Shown here: positions 7,301 to 13,649 of the stretch, in pieces
Position numbering within the stretch: the stretch's first letter is position 1
Layout of the letters: each line of letters opens with the position of its first letter
From: Candidatus Omnitrophota bacterium
GTDB taxonomy: Bacteria; Omnitrophota; Koll11; Aquiviventales; Aquiviventaceae
Length of the DNA stretch: 15,003 bases
Direction: 5' to 3'
Assembly (NCBI GenBank): GCA_016196415.1
Contig: JACPXS010000010.1
Coordinates: forward strand, 1 to 15,003
Notes under the pieces: generated by a model
Databases searched by the model: none
Told to the model about the DNA's origin: nothing
What the model saw: the letters and a program-made list of their open reading frames with translations, nothing else
Position numbers and translations under genes: made by a program

Positions 7301-7345
7301 GTAGTCGTCGACTTTCTCCAGCGGTCCTGTCCACGTTCGTTCCAT
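4343..7345 (-). CDS. rtcB: RNA ligase RtcB containing an in-frame intein
   Basis: The 1000-residue precursor is RtcB (485 residues after removing the intein), the GTP- and Mn-dependent ligase that joins RNA 2',3'-cyclic or 3'-phosphate ends to 5'-OH ends in RNA repair and tRNA splicing. The N-extein ends PGGVGYDIN (residues 94-102) and the C-extein resumes CGVRLVRTDL (618 on), placing the intein immediately before the metal-binding Cys of the DxNCGVR motif. Other active-site segments are present: GTLGSGNHFLEVQ, MIHSGSRGFGYQ, VYDVAHNIAKFE and SCCHGAGR, the last containing the guanylated histidine. The gene follows archease by 36 nt and its stop codon touches serS. Without splicing the active site is interrupted, so ligase activity should depend on intein removal. 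Confidence 0.97.
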   Translation of the reverse strand: MERTWTGPLEKVDDYHWRIPANYQQGMRVPGLVFADEKLLRDIREGQALQQVANVAHLPGILKASMAMPDIHWGYGFPIGGVAAMDTEEGVISPGGVGYDINCLSGETAVLHRLGYRRRLSDIVEKSLTDDVRCYRLNQPQIQAAAIAATLRKRPTTSVLGLTTVSGRCIIGTADHPFLTPTGMRLLGSLQAGDAVAADPFEGVCYERPSRNVLVDEKDVRGFLLKRGKDGGNGIPQVLRFMRQRNLLPIQQNSAVLPVLIKALGFVMGDGTMHFLNGTGNGVTWFFGQPEDLEDIRKDLSLWFTCSRVYSRRRTHRIETDYGHVRFESVNACFRIGSTAFATLLALLGCPIGNKSLQNYGVPEWLFGAPLWQKRLFLAAYFGAELQSPRSFAERNRNFPCPILTVQKNERYAGSGRRFLSQIANLMKELGVETLGIEERRERVRRKHGISHRLRLLFSSRPEHLRLLYTRIGFEYHRKKRAEAAVVAAYQASKETAWAVRRDAMEKILEFRATSGVGAKKILAQLIPTGASTTLQVNLRFVERTIYGGAYRTVRVEENFESYPEFRKRVTKGLEGSGLVWETIQSICPRHDVEQVYDITVDHPDHNFVAHGFIVHNCGVRLVRTDLTVEEVQPKLRTLVASLFNDIPCGVGMRGEIRVGKKDAARLMTQGSRWVIGKGYGVADDAAHTESEGCLPDADPAAVSERAFQRGSDQLGTLGSGNHFLEVQAVDTVYDEAAANVFGLVPGQVTVMIHSGSRGFGYQICDDYLDVTARAMAKYGIAVPDRQLACAPINSEEGRAYLGAMRCAANYAWANRQCLMHLMRLTFERVFETSWESMGMHLVYDVAHNIAKFERHQVNGGERLLCVHRKGATRAFPPGHPETPDAYKAIGQPVIIPGDMGRNSYVLVGTQAAMEESFGSCCHGAGRVMSRSEAVRKAAGRSIEQELERQGVIVMGRGRKGVAEEQPAAYKDVNDVVRVVHNAGLARRVARMRPLGVIKG
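5495..7039 (-). mobile_element. Intein in RtcB with embedded LAGLIDADG endonuclease
   Basis: The 515-residue intein spans precursor residues 103-617. Splicing features are intact: first residue Cys103 (block A, CLSGETAV), TADH at 173-176 (block B), VYDITVDHPDHNFVAHG (block F, 597-612), terminal His616-Asn617 and downstream Cys618. One clear LAGLIDADG motif is ALGFVMGDG (263-271, D270). The second, LAAYFGAEL (378-386), carries Glu385 at the acidic position and is degenerate. Roughly 480-590 forms an additional region I cannot assign. The base composition is visibly lower in GC than the extein, as expected for a horizontally spreading element. RtcB inteins at this active-site position are known from archaea. 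Splicing is predicted active; nuclease activity is uncertain because of the second motif. Confidence 0.95.
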
Positions 7346-7381
7346 CTGCGAAATCCGATTTTCAAATCTGCGGAATCATTT

Positions 7382-7906
7382 TCAGATATCCACAATGGCC
7401 TGCCCATGCCAGCGCCCGTCCCGCTGCTCGACGGAGAGCAGGTGCCGGGTGATGGCCTTCACTTCCCGGCCCTGGACGTGTCGGGCGGGGTCGAACGCAT
7501 CGCCCCGCACCTCGCCCCGCAGCGACGTTGGGCCGGCCTCGAGCGCATAGGTGGCCGGGAGAAATCTCTCGATGGAAAACCAGAACAGCAGCTCCTGGAG
7601 CCAGCGCAGCGCGAGTGTCTCTGCGTCTGGAGCGGTCAGCTGAATCGGTCTGGCCTGGCGCGGCTCCAGCCGGCTGTCTTCGGCGACCAGCTCCACGAGG
7701 CCCCTCGCCAACTGCTCGAGCAGCTCGGCGAGGGTCGCCCCCTGTGCCCGAATGCCGACATCCGCCGTGTGGTCGAAGAACTCGTAGCCTTTGTCGGGTA
7801 TCAGAGATGCACAGTTATCGGTTAGTGGTTGACTCGTCGAATGACTGCATACAAGGCCGCAGAAGCACTCACCACAGACGCAATCGCTGAAATTAAGGCG
7901 AACCAC
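7382..7906 (-). CDS. Archease, RtcB-activating chaperone
   Basis: Archease promotes multiple-turnover guanylation of RtcB and broadens its nucleotide use. The conserved core is unmistakable: GYEFFDHTADVGIRAQG (40-56), with the metal-binding DHTAD, and the C-terminal KAITRHLL...IVDI ending. Total length from the GTG at 7906 is 174 residues; the family core begins only at about residue 36. No ATG, GTG or TTG lies closer to the core; CTG (7804) and ATA (7801) are the only near candidates. The GTG at 7906 has a strong GGGGAGG ribosome binding site 5 nt upstream, and gives an N-terminal extension with five cysteines (CVCGECFCGLVC, residues 9-20). This extension overlaps the preceding small gene by 85 nt in another frame, so it may be a by-product of that reading. 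Function is secure, the start is not. Confidence 0.9.
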   Translation of the reverse strand: MVRLNFSDCVCGECFCGLVCSHSTSQPLTDNCASLIPDKGYEFFDHTADVGIRAQGATLAELLEQLARGLVELVAEDSRLEPRQARPIQLTAPDAETLALRWLQELLFWFSIERFLPATYALEAGPTSLRGEVRGDAFDPARHVQGREVKAITRHLLSVEQRDGRWHGQAIVDI

Positions 7907-8115
7907 CAGATCCTCCCCTCACGAAGACTTTTGTCAGCTTCTTGAATACGCCGAATTAACTCTGGTTGATCGAAGATTGCACCAGCGGGTGTCGCCGTCC
8001 AGAGTCGGTCACGACTTGCGCCTTTTTCTGCAGCAAGTTTGAGTAATTGTTCTTCTTGCTCTTTACGACTCGTAAGCACAGCGATTCGTGCAACGCGTTT
8101 TTGCGTGTTAGCCAT
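7822..8115 (-). CDS. Small single-pass membrane protein, unknown
   Basis: This 97-residue protein has a charged, helical N-terminal part (1-68) and one C-terminal hydrophobic helix (about 70-92, WWFALISAIASVVSASAALYAVI) followed by a short basic tail RRVNH. This suggests a C-tail-anchored protein. I do not recognise a family. The ATG at 8115 lies 2 nt after the stop codon of the GIY-YIG gene (TGA-AC-ATG), favouring coupled translation; an in-frame ATG at 8139 would instead overlap that gene. Base composition is lower in GC than the surrounding housekeeping genes. Its 3' end overlaps the possible N-terminal extension of archease. Confidence 0.6.
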   Translation of the reverse strand: MANTQKRVARIAVLTSRKEQEEQLLKLAAEKGASRDRLWTATPAGAIFDQPELIRRIQEADKSLREGRIWWFALISAIASVVSASAALYAVIRRVNH

Positions 8116-8117
8116 GT

Positions 8118-8378
8118 TCAGCGAAACGAATAAGAACATCTATCTATCAGAGCGAGCTTTTTCTGACGGCTCCACGATTTAACCTCAATTTCTCGTCGAC
8201 GGGCTGCGGATTCATTTGGCCACAGTTCCGTATAGACGAGCGAAGCTGACCCTTTACTTCTCACGTAGGCCGAGCCTCGCCCTGCGTTGTGCTGCTTGAG
8301 CCGCCTCTTGGGGTCCGTCGTCACGCCGGTGTATAACGAACCGTCTGCGCACTCTGCGATATAGACGTACCAGGACAT
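8118..8378 (-). CDS. GIY-YIG nuclease domain protein (YhbQ/UPF0213 type)
   Basis: The 86-residue protein is a minimal GIY-YIG domain. Visible elements are WYVYIAEC (3-10, GIY position), SLYTGVTTDPKRRLKQHN (14-31, YIG position followed by the conserved Arg and His) and the catalytic Glu region RREIEVKSW (61-69). This matches small stand-alone proteins related to YhbQ, for which nuclease activity on DNA has been reported but the physiological role is unclear. The start at 8378 gives the normal family N-terminus; a weak TAAGG lies just upstream. It is separated from tRNA-Lys by a hairpin-rich non-coding stretch and is followed by a small membrane protein 2 nt after its stop. Confidence 0.88.
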   Translation of the reverse strand: MSWYVYIAECADGSLYTGVTTDPKRRLKQHNAGRGSAYVRSKGSASLVYTELWPNESAARRREIEVKSWSRQKKLALIDRCSYSFR

Positions 8379-8405
8379 GACCTTAAAACTAGGGCCGCCT
8401 GCGAA

Positions 8406-8732
8406 GCGACCGCGCGGAAAGCGCGGGAGCGAGTCCCGAGTCGCGCCGCGCGGTGCGACGAGGGGCGAGCCGAGGTCCCTCGGCAAGCTGTGGCTTGCCT
8501 CGCGAGCCTCACCAGAGGTGAGGCGAGTCCCGAGGAGGCGAAGCCGACGAGGGAGGACTCGAACCCAGCACCTTCTGCTCCTCTCTCGCGGCACCTATCC
8601 GATCCCGGTCGGCCTCGGGATCGATTTTCGCTCGCCGGCGCGGGAGTGCGGGTGCCGCACCTCATCCCACCTTTCTGATGCCGGTGGGATTCGGCACCAA
8701 CATCTGTCCGCCACCGCGGACAGATGTTGGTG
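8406..8732. repeat. Near-continuous array of stem-loops between tRNA-Lys and the GIY-YIG gene
   Basis: At least eight stems occur in 330 nt: 8410-8415/8421-8426; 8440-8447/8452-8459 (one G-T); 8469-8474/8479-8484; 8482-8488/8493-8499; 8506-8513/8517-8524 (8 bp, loop AGA); 8543-8557/8579-8592 (13 bp with one bulge and one mismatch); 8600-8607/8616-8623; a composite 8651-8657/8692-8698 enclosing 8664-8671/8683-8690; and 8695-8710/8717-8732 (16 bp perfect, reaching into the 3' end of tRNA-Lys). No plausible gene lies here. It could be one structured RNA transcribed behind tRNA-Lys, or clustered interspersed palindromes. No match to a known RNA class is recognised. Confidence 0.7.
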
Positions 8733-8803
8733 GGCCGCCTGGGACTCGAACCCAGCACCCACAGCTTAAAAGGCTGTTGCTCTGCCTGAGGATCTAGCGG
8801 CCC
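8728..8803 (-). tRNA. tRNA-Lys, anticodon UUU, irregular D arm
   Basis: The gene is 76 nt with encoded ACCA. The acceptor is GGGCCGC/GCGGCCC, the anticodon stem ACAGC/GCTGT has loop CTTTTAA (anticodon TTT), and the T arm is CTGGG-TTCGAGT-CCCAG. The D arm reads GATC-CTCAGGCA-GAGC: pair 11-24 would be A-G and position 14 is C instead of the conserved A. The rest is normal and it has its own promoter, so it is probably expressed; a decaying copy cannot be excluded. Confidence 0.85.
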
Positions 8804-8855
8804 AAATTGTGAAAGAACGGTCTGCGAGTCAATGACCGATGCATCCGTCGAGGCC

Positions 8856-8864
8856 ATTATAGCA
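8856..8864 (-). promoter_or_regulatory. Extended -10 promoter for tRNA-Lys
   Basis: On the minus strand TGCTATAAT gives a perfect TATAAT hexamer preceded by the TGn extension. Start of transcription would be near 8849, about 46 nt before the tRNA 5' end at 8803. No good -35 hexamer is seen at 16-18 nt, as is common for extended -10 promoters. The remainder of the 8804-8999 gap shows no gene and no clear terminator. Confidence 0.7.
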
Positions 8865-8999
8865 AAAGCCCTCGGCCCCTTTACTGGTTTTACCACACGA
8901 CGGAAGACCGTTGAACACACGGAGTGGATATGCTTGGGGGTCTGAAAAACGTGCGGTCCGTGCTCTCAGGGAGGAATGCGTGTTCGAACCACCAGCCAG

Positions 9000-9563
9000 C
9001 TACACGCTGTGGAGTTCCTGTTCCTTGGCTTTCACCAGCGCGTTGATCTGCTCGATGTAGCGATCGGTGAGTTTCTGGATGTGGTCCTGCGCCTTGAACG
9101 CATCGTCTTCGCTGATTTGCTTGTCGGTTTTGAGTTTCTTCACGGTTTCGTTGGCGTCACGGCGGATGGTGCGAACGCTCACCCGGCCTTCTTCGGCTAA
9201 CCGATGCGCCAGCTTGGTGAGCTCCTCGCGCCGCTCGCCGGTCAAGGGGGGAATCGGCAAGCGCACAATCTTCCCGTCCACCACCGGGGTGATGCCGAGG
9301 GAGGCTTTCTGGATCGCTTTTTCGATCTCCGGGACGACCTTCGTGTCCCACGGCTGGATCACGATCACGTGCGGCTCAGGCGCTGTGATGGCCGCCAGCT
9401 GCTTGAGGGGGGTGGCAGCCCCGTAGTAGTCCACGGTCACGTGCTCCACGAACGCGGGCGAGGCGCGTCCGCCGCGAATCTCGGTAAACTCGCGCGTCAC
9501 GGTGACAAGCGCCCGCTTCATCTTCTCCTCGACCTCTTTGTGAAGAGTCTGAATGGGCATCAT
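9000..9563 (-). CDS. frr: Ribosome recycling factor
   Basis: The 187-residue protein is RRF, which with EF-G splits post-termination ribosomes. The family layout is complete: the N-terminal helix, the RGGRASPAFVEHVTVDYYG segment (31-49) with the hinge, beta domain residues PWDTKVVPEIEKAI, the PLTGERREEL segment, and the C-terminal helix containing VSVRTIRRDANETVKKLKTD. The first of two tandem ATGs (9563) is chosen because GAGGTG lies 5 nt before it. The pyrH stop codon is 4 nt upstream, so the two are translated from one message. It is the last gene of the rpsB-tsf-pyrH-frr cluster. Confidence 0.97.
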   Translation of the reverse strand: MMPIQTLHKEVEEKMKRALVTVTREFTEIRGGRASPAFVEHVTVDYYGAATPLKQLAAITAPEPHVIVIQPWDTKVVPEIEKAIQKASLGITPVVDGKIVRLPIPPLTGERREELTKLAHRLAEEGRVSVRTIRRDANETVKKLKTDKQISEDDAFKAQDHIQKLTDRYIEQINALVKAKEQELHSV

Positions 9564-9567
9564 CGGT

Positions 9568-10353
9568 TCACCTCTTGAGGGACCCCGCCTGATTCACCAC
9601 CTGCGTCCCGACCACTTCGCCGCAGACCGCGCGTTGAATGTTCCCTGGGCGGTGCAGGTTGAACACAATGATGGGCACGTTGCTACTCATACAGAGGCTG
9701 ACGGCCGTGGCATCCATCACCTTCAACCCCTTCTTGAGCACATCCAAGAAGCTCAACGTGGCGAACTTCTTCGCGTGGCGATCGGTCAGGGGATCCGCGG
9801 TGTAGATCCCGTCGACGTTGGTGGCTTTGAGCACCACATCCGCCCCGATTTCCATTGCGCGAAGCGCCGCCGTGGTGTCGGTGGTGAAAAACGGGTTGCC
9901 GATGCCGCCGACAAAGATGACCACTCGGCCTTTTTCCAAGTGCCGGATGGCGCGGCGTCGGATGTATGGCTCGGCGACCTTGGCGATTTCAATCGCGCTC
10001 TGGATCCTCGTGGGAACACCGCTGCGCTCCAGCGCATCCTGCAAGGCCAACCCGTTGATGGCCGTCGCCAGCATGCCCATGTAGTCGGCGGTGGCTCGTT
10101 CCATCCCGGTCGCCGAGGCCGTCTTCAGCCCTCGGAAGATGTTGCCTCCCCCCACCACCACCGTCACCTGGACCCCGAGCTCCTTCACGTCCTTGATCTG
10201 CCGCGCGAGATCCTCGAGGACGCGGGCATCAATCCCGAACCCCAGCTTCCCTTGCAACGCCTCTCCGCTGAGCTTCAAGACGATGCGTTTGTACTTGGCG
10301 GTCTGGCCGGCAGGCGGAGCGGATGCGGGGCGCGGTGCGCTGGTGCGTGCCAT
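9568..10353 (-). CDS. pyrH: UMP kinase
   Basis: This 261-residue protein phosphorylates UMP to UDP with ATP in pyrimidine synthesis and belongs to the amino-acid kinase fold. Visible motifs are [12 protein letters not shown] (22-33), [31 protein letters not shown] and the [10 protein letters not shown] nucleotide-site loop. The ATG at 10353 is preceded by GAGGAG with 5-nt spacing. An in-frame upstream start at 10443 would overlap tsf and adds unrelated Arg/Pro-rich residues. Even so, about 18 residues ([18 protein letters not shown]) precede the conserved core and look disordered. It stands in the usual place between tsf and frr. Confidence 0.96.
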   Translation of the reverse strand: MARTSAPRPASAPPAGQTAKYKRIVLKLSGEALQGKLGFGIDARVLEDLARQIKDVKELGVQVTVVVGGGNIFRGLKTASATGMERATADYMGMLATAINGLALQDALERSGVPTRIQSAIEIAKVAEPYIRRRAIRHLEKGRVVIFVGGIGNPFFTTDTTAALRAMEIGADVVLKATNVDGIYTADPLTDRHAKKFATLSFLDVLKKGLKVMDATAVSLCMSSNVPIIVFNLHRPGNIQRAVCGEVVGTQVVNQAGSLKR

Positions 10354-10399
10354 GGGGCTCCTCGCTCTTCGGGTCGCGGGCGCGAGCGACGCGTCCGAA

Positions 10400-10966
10400 T
10401 CAGGCCGACGGGTTCGCCGATTCCCCGACGGCGAATTTCTCAAAGCGTCGAATCACGACGTTCTCTCCCGTTTTGGCCATGACGCTTTTGAGCAACTCGT
10501 TGACCGTGAGGCTCTGATCTTTTACGAACGGCTGTTCGAGAAGACAACGGCTCTTGAGCGTCTCGGCATCTCGCCCCTCCCCGGCCGGGATGTCTTCCGG
10601 CAGGACGTAGCGAGGGTTCATCGCCGCGATATGCATCGCCAGATCGCGGCAGAACTGGATGAACTCCGGCGTGCGCGCCACGAAATCGGTCTCGCAGTCC
10701 ACCTCCACCAGCGCGCCGATCCGCCCATCATGGTGCACGTACGATTCCACGCGCCCCTGACTGGTCTCGCGCCCCTGACGTTTCTCGGCCATCTGCGCCC
10801 CCTGCTTGCGCAGCCACGCCAGCGCTTTGGCTTCATCCCCATCGGAGGACTCAAGGGCTGCGCGCACGTCATTGATCGATGCGCTGGTCTTCCCGCGCAG
10901 CGCTTTGATCGCCTCAAGACTGGCTTTTTTCTTCGACATCACTGAGGATCGGGGTGGTTCCATCAT
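10400..10966 (-). CDS. tsf: Elongation factor Ts, short form
   Basis: EF-Ts recharges EF-Tu by releasing GDP. The N-terminal domain ([25 protein letters not shown]), the core [29 protein letters not shown] with the invariant TDFVAR, and the C-terminal [18 protein letters not shown] and [12 protein letters not shown] are all present. I set the start at ATG 10966, since GGAGAG lies 6 nt upstream. The ATG at 10939 ([10 protein letters not shown]) matches the usual family N-terminus better and is a real alternative. Either start overlaps the end of rpsB (by 53 or 26 nt). Compared with the short Thermus type, the segment between [12 protein letters not shown] and LLEQPFVKD is only about 14 residues, roughly 25 fewer than expected. 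Confidence 0.95.
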   Translation of the reverse strand: MMEPPRSSVMSKKKASLEAIKALRGKTSASINDVRAALESSDGDEAKALAWLRKQGAQMAEKRQGRETSQGRVESYVHHDGRIGALVEVDCETDFVARTPEFIQFCRDLAMHIAAMNPRYVLPEDIPAGEGRDAETLKSRCLLEQPFVKDQSLTVNELLKSVMAKTGENVVIRRFEKFAVGESANPSA

Positions 10967-11729
10967 GGTCGCTCTCCGCTCGGGATGCGGCTGCGCCGGC
11001 ACCGGCCGAGGCCTCTGGGGCCATCGCCGCCTGCTGGCCTACTTCAAAGCGGCGACGACCGGCCATCACGCTTTCCGTTACCAGCGACGTGATGAGCTGA
11101 ATGGATCGGATGGCGTCATCGTTGCCCGGAATCGGATACGTCACCAGATCGGGATCCGAGTTGGTGTCGCAGATGGCCACGATGGGGATCGTGAGCCGGT
11201 TGGCCTCCCGCACCGCGATGTCCTCCCGTTTGATATCGACGATGAAGAGACAGCCGGGCAAGCGGTCGAGATCCGCCAGCCCTGCGAAGTGCTCCTCCAG
11301 CCGCTGTAGTTGACGCGAAAGCCGCTTGGCGTCCTTTTTTGAGATGCGCTCAAAGAAGCCGTCTTCTCGCTGTTTGCGCAATTCCCGTAATCGATCGATA
11401 TTGCTCTTAATGGGTTGGAAGTTCGTTAACGTGCCGCCCAGCCAGCGATTGACCACGTAGGGCATACCGGCGCGTTTGGCCTCGGCCTCGAGAATCGGCT
11501 TCGCCTGCTTTTTGGTCCCCACAAACAGGACGCGCTGACCTCTCGCCGCCGCTTCTTCAAGAAAGACGCACGCCTCGTGCAAGACCCGTTCGGTTTTCTC
11601 CAGGTCGATGATATAGATCCCGGACCGGCTGCCGAAGATGAACCGTTTCATCTTCGGATTCCACCGTTTGGTCTGGTGACCGAAATGGACTCCGGCCTCC
11701 AGCAGCTGTCGAACCAGCGTCGTCGCCAT
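10914..11729 (-). CDS. rpsB: 30S ribosomal protein S2
   Basis: The 271-residue protein is ribosomal protein S2. Diagnostic segments include LLEAGVHFGHQTKRWNPKMKRFIFG (9-33), LFVGTKKQAKPILEAEAKRAGMPYVVNRWLGGTLTNF (68-104), CLFIVDIKREDIAVREANRLTIPIVAICDTNSDPDLVTYPIPGNDDA. After about residue 230 comes an Ala/Glu/Asp-rich tail, variable in the family. The ATG is preceded by GAGAGGA about 8 nt upstream. The 99-nt gap before it holds no convincing promoter, so transcription may come from the msbA-like gene upstream. It is followed by an overlapping tsf, the conserved bacterial order. Confidence 0.97.
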   Translation of the reverse strand: MATTLVRQLLEAGVHFGHQTKRWNPKMKRFIFGSRSGIYIIDLEKTERVLHEACVFLEEAAARGQRVLFVGTKKQAKPILEAEAKRAGMPYVVNRWLGGTLTNFQPIKSNIDRLRELRKQREDGFFERISKKDAKRLSRQLQRLEEHFAGLADLDRLPGCLFIVDIKREDIAVREANRLTIPIVAICDTNSDPDLVTYPIPGNDDAIRSIQLITSLVTESVMAGRRRFEVGQQAAMAPEASAGAGAAASRAESDHDGTTPILSDVEEKSQS

Positions 11730-11828
11730 GCGCGAATCCTCTCACTCCTTCTGCCGACCCGATCGACTCATCCCGTACCCACCCAGGACGAACGCCCGGA
11801 TCGACCTCCGACGAACCACCCCGCGCGG

Positions 11829-13640
11829 TTAGGCCGGGGACGGCTTGGGCCCTGCGTGAATGAGCTGCAGCTCACAGAACCGCCGGTAGAGGGGGCTCTT
11901 TTGCAGGAGCTCGTCGTGACTGCCTTGCTCCACAATACGCCCTTCCTGAATCAACACGATCCGGTGGGCGAGCTGGACCGTGGAGAGCCGATGCGCCACG
12001 AGCATCACGGTCCGGTTGTACCGGATGCGTTCAATGGCCTCCGTGATGAGGTGCTCCGACTGCGCATCCAACTGGCTGGTCGCTTCATCGAAGATAAGCA
12101 TCGGGGGCTTCTTGAGCAGCGCCCGCGCAATGGCGAGGCGCTGGCGCTCTCCTCCGGAGAGCAACTCGCCGCGCTCCCCGATCATCGTATCGTAGCCCTT
12201 GGGCATCCGGCTGATAAAGGAATGGGCGTTGGCCAACTTGGCCGCCTCAACGATCTCGGTCAGCGCAGCCGTGGAATGTCCCAGCGCGATGTTGGCCCGC
12301 ACGGTGTCGTTGAAGAGAAATGTCTCCTGCGAGACCAGCCCGATCTGTTCCCGCAATGAGGCTAAGGTCACATGCTTCAGGTCAAAGCCGTCGATCTTGA
12401 CCCGCCCGCTGCTGGGATCGTAGAACCGCGGCAGCAAATTGACCAGGGTGGTCTTGCCTCCCCCGCTGGGCCCCACCAAGGCAACCGTCTCGCCAAAGGG
12501 AATGGTCAGCGACACGCCTCGCAGGACCGGCTGGGAGTCGTAATGCAGCGAGACGTGCTCGTAGATGATCTCGCGATGGAACGGCGGCAGCACCCGTGCC
12601 TTGGTGTGCTCGATGACCGTCGAGGACGTGTCCAGCGTTTCAAAGATGCGCTCCGCAGACGCCAACGCCTGCTGGTTGATCCCATGCAGGCGCGCCAGGC
12701 GCTTGAAGGGGCGGATGAGCGACAGCATGGCGAAGAGGAACATCAAAAACGTCCCGAGCGTCACCGTGTTCGCGATAACGTGTCGCACCCCATACCAGAA
12801 CAAAAACGCCCCCGCGCACGCACCCACCAGCTCGGTGAGCGGCGAGAGGAAGTTCATCCGCTTCTGGAGCTTACGGGTGATCCGGTAGGATCGCTCGTTG
12901 AAGTCGGCGAATTTCACCTTCGCCGCCTCCTCGACATGAAACCCCTGGATCGTCTGGATGCCCGAGATGGACTCTAGGATCGTCGAGTTGAGGTCCCCCA
13001 TGACCTTCTGGCTTTGCTGCGAGTATTTTTTCAGCAGCCGGCCCAGCTGATTGATCGGCCAGGCGATCATCGGCACCACCAGGCAGATGATCAAGGAAAG
13101 TTTCCAGTTGATGGCCAAGGCGATCCCGAAGTAGACGACCACTTGGAAGCTCTGGAAGATGAGATCGGTGAACCCTTCGGTGATGGAATTCTGGACGATG
13201 CTCGTGTCGTAGAGGATCCGCGACATCGTCGAGCCGGTCGAGGACTTGTGGTGATAGTCCAGTGACAGGCTCACAAATTTATCGAACAGCGCCTGGCGCA
13301 AATCCCGGATGACCCGCTGGGCGACGTCATTCATGTAGAACGTCTGCCAGAACTCAAAGAGCGCCTTCACCAGGAACATGATCGGGATCACCACCGCGAT
13401 CAGCACGGCCATGGTGGAGGGCTTGACGGCGTTCATCCACTGCACGATCCCCACCAGCCAGACCGGAAGCCACGGGGGAGTGGGGATGATTCGATCGGTG
13501 ACGATCCGGTCCGCTAAGGGGTAAATCGCCCCAAGCTGCACCCCGTTCAACAGGCTGGAGAACGCCATGCACAACATCGCGATGGCAAACAGTCCCAGGT
13601 GGGGTTTGAGGTATCGTAACAATCTCAGGTACGTGGACAT
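11829..13640 (-). CDS. msbA: ABC exporter, MsbA-like lipid A flippase
   Basis: The 603-residue half-transporter has six predicted membrane helices in residues about 15-310 and a C-terminal ATPase domain. Walker A is GPSGGGKTT (390-398), the Q-loop Q439 lies in LVSQETFLF, the signature is LSGGERQ (494-500), Walker B is MLIFDE (514-519) and the H-loop histidine is H550 (AHRLST). All catalytic residues are intact. The family also includes drug and peptide exporters; the lipid A flippase assignment rests on general similarity and on lpxB lying just across the divergent promoter. No Shine-Dalgarno sequence precedes the ATG at 13640, and a predicted -10 element ends about 10 nt before it, so the message may be leaderless. 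Confidence 0.9.
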   Translation of the reverse strand: MSTYLRLLRYLKPHLGLFAIAMLCMAFSSLLNGVQLGAIYPLADRIVTDRIIPTPPWLPVWLVGIVQWMNAVKPSTMAVLIAVVIPIMFLVKALFEFWQTFYMNDVAQRVIRDLRQALFDKFVSLSLDYHHKSSTGSTMSRILYDTSIVQNSITEGFTDLIFQSFQVVVYFGIALAINWKLSLIICLVVPMIAWPINQLGRLLKKYSQQSQKVMGDLNSTILESISGIQTIQGFHVEEAAKVKFADFNERSYRITRKLQKRMNFLSPLTELVGACAGAFLFWYGVRHVIANTVTLGTFLMFLFAMLSLIRPFKRLARLHGINQQALASAERIFETLDTSSTVIEHTKARVLPPFHREIIYEHVSLHYDSQPVLRGVSLTIPFGETVALVGPSGGGKTTLVNLLPRFYDPSSGRVKIDGFDLKHVTLASLREQIGLVSQETFLFNDTVRANIALGHSTAALTEIVEAAKLANAHSFISRMPKGYDTMIGERGELLSGGERQRLAIARALLKKPPMLIFDEATSQLDAQSEHLITEAIERIRYNRTVMLVAHRLSTVQLAHRIVLIQEGRIVEQGSHDELLQKSPLYRRFCELQLIHAGPKPSPA

Positions 13641-13649
13641 AAGGCTATG

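Noticed and set aside
7346..7381. Heptamer array in the archease-rtcB gap
   Set aside because: There is a short direct repeat (CGCAGAT twice) and an A/T-rich palindrome, but no run of 7-nt units in phase.
8543..8640. Possible additional tRNA on the minus strand, suggested by GGGTTCGAGTCC and a pairable CGGCGAG/CTCGTCG
   Set aside because: The T stem has two non-pairs (CTGGG against CCTCC), no D arm or anticodon stem-loop of normal size can be placed, and the sequence pairs better as a long hairpin. Treated as a structured or remnant element.
8975..8998. tRNA T-arm-like GTGTTCGAACCACC on the plus strand
   Set aside because: Only three T-stem pairs form and no other cloverleaf arm is present.
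8940..8999. Intrinsic terminator after frr (TTTTT run in GCACGTTTTTC)
   Set aside because: The bases before the T run do not form a stable stem (GCACGG is followed by CCGCAC, which is not its complement).
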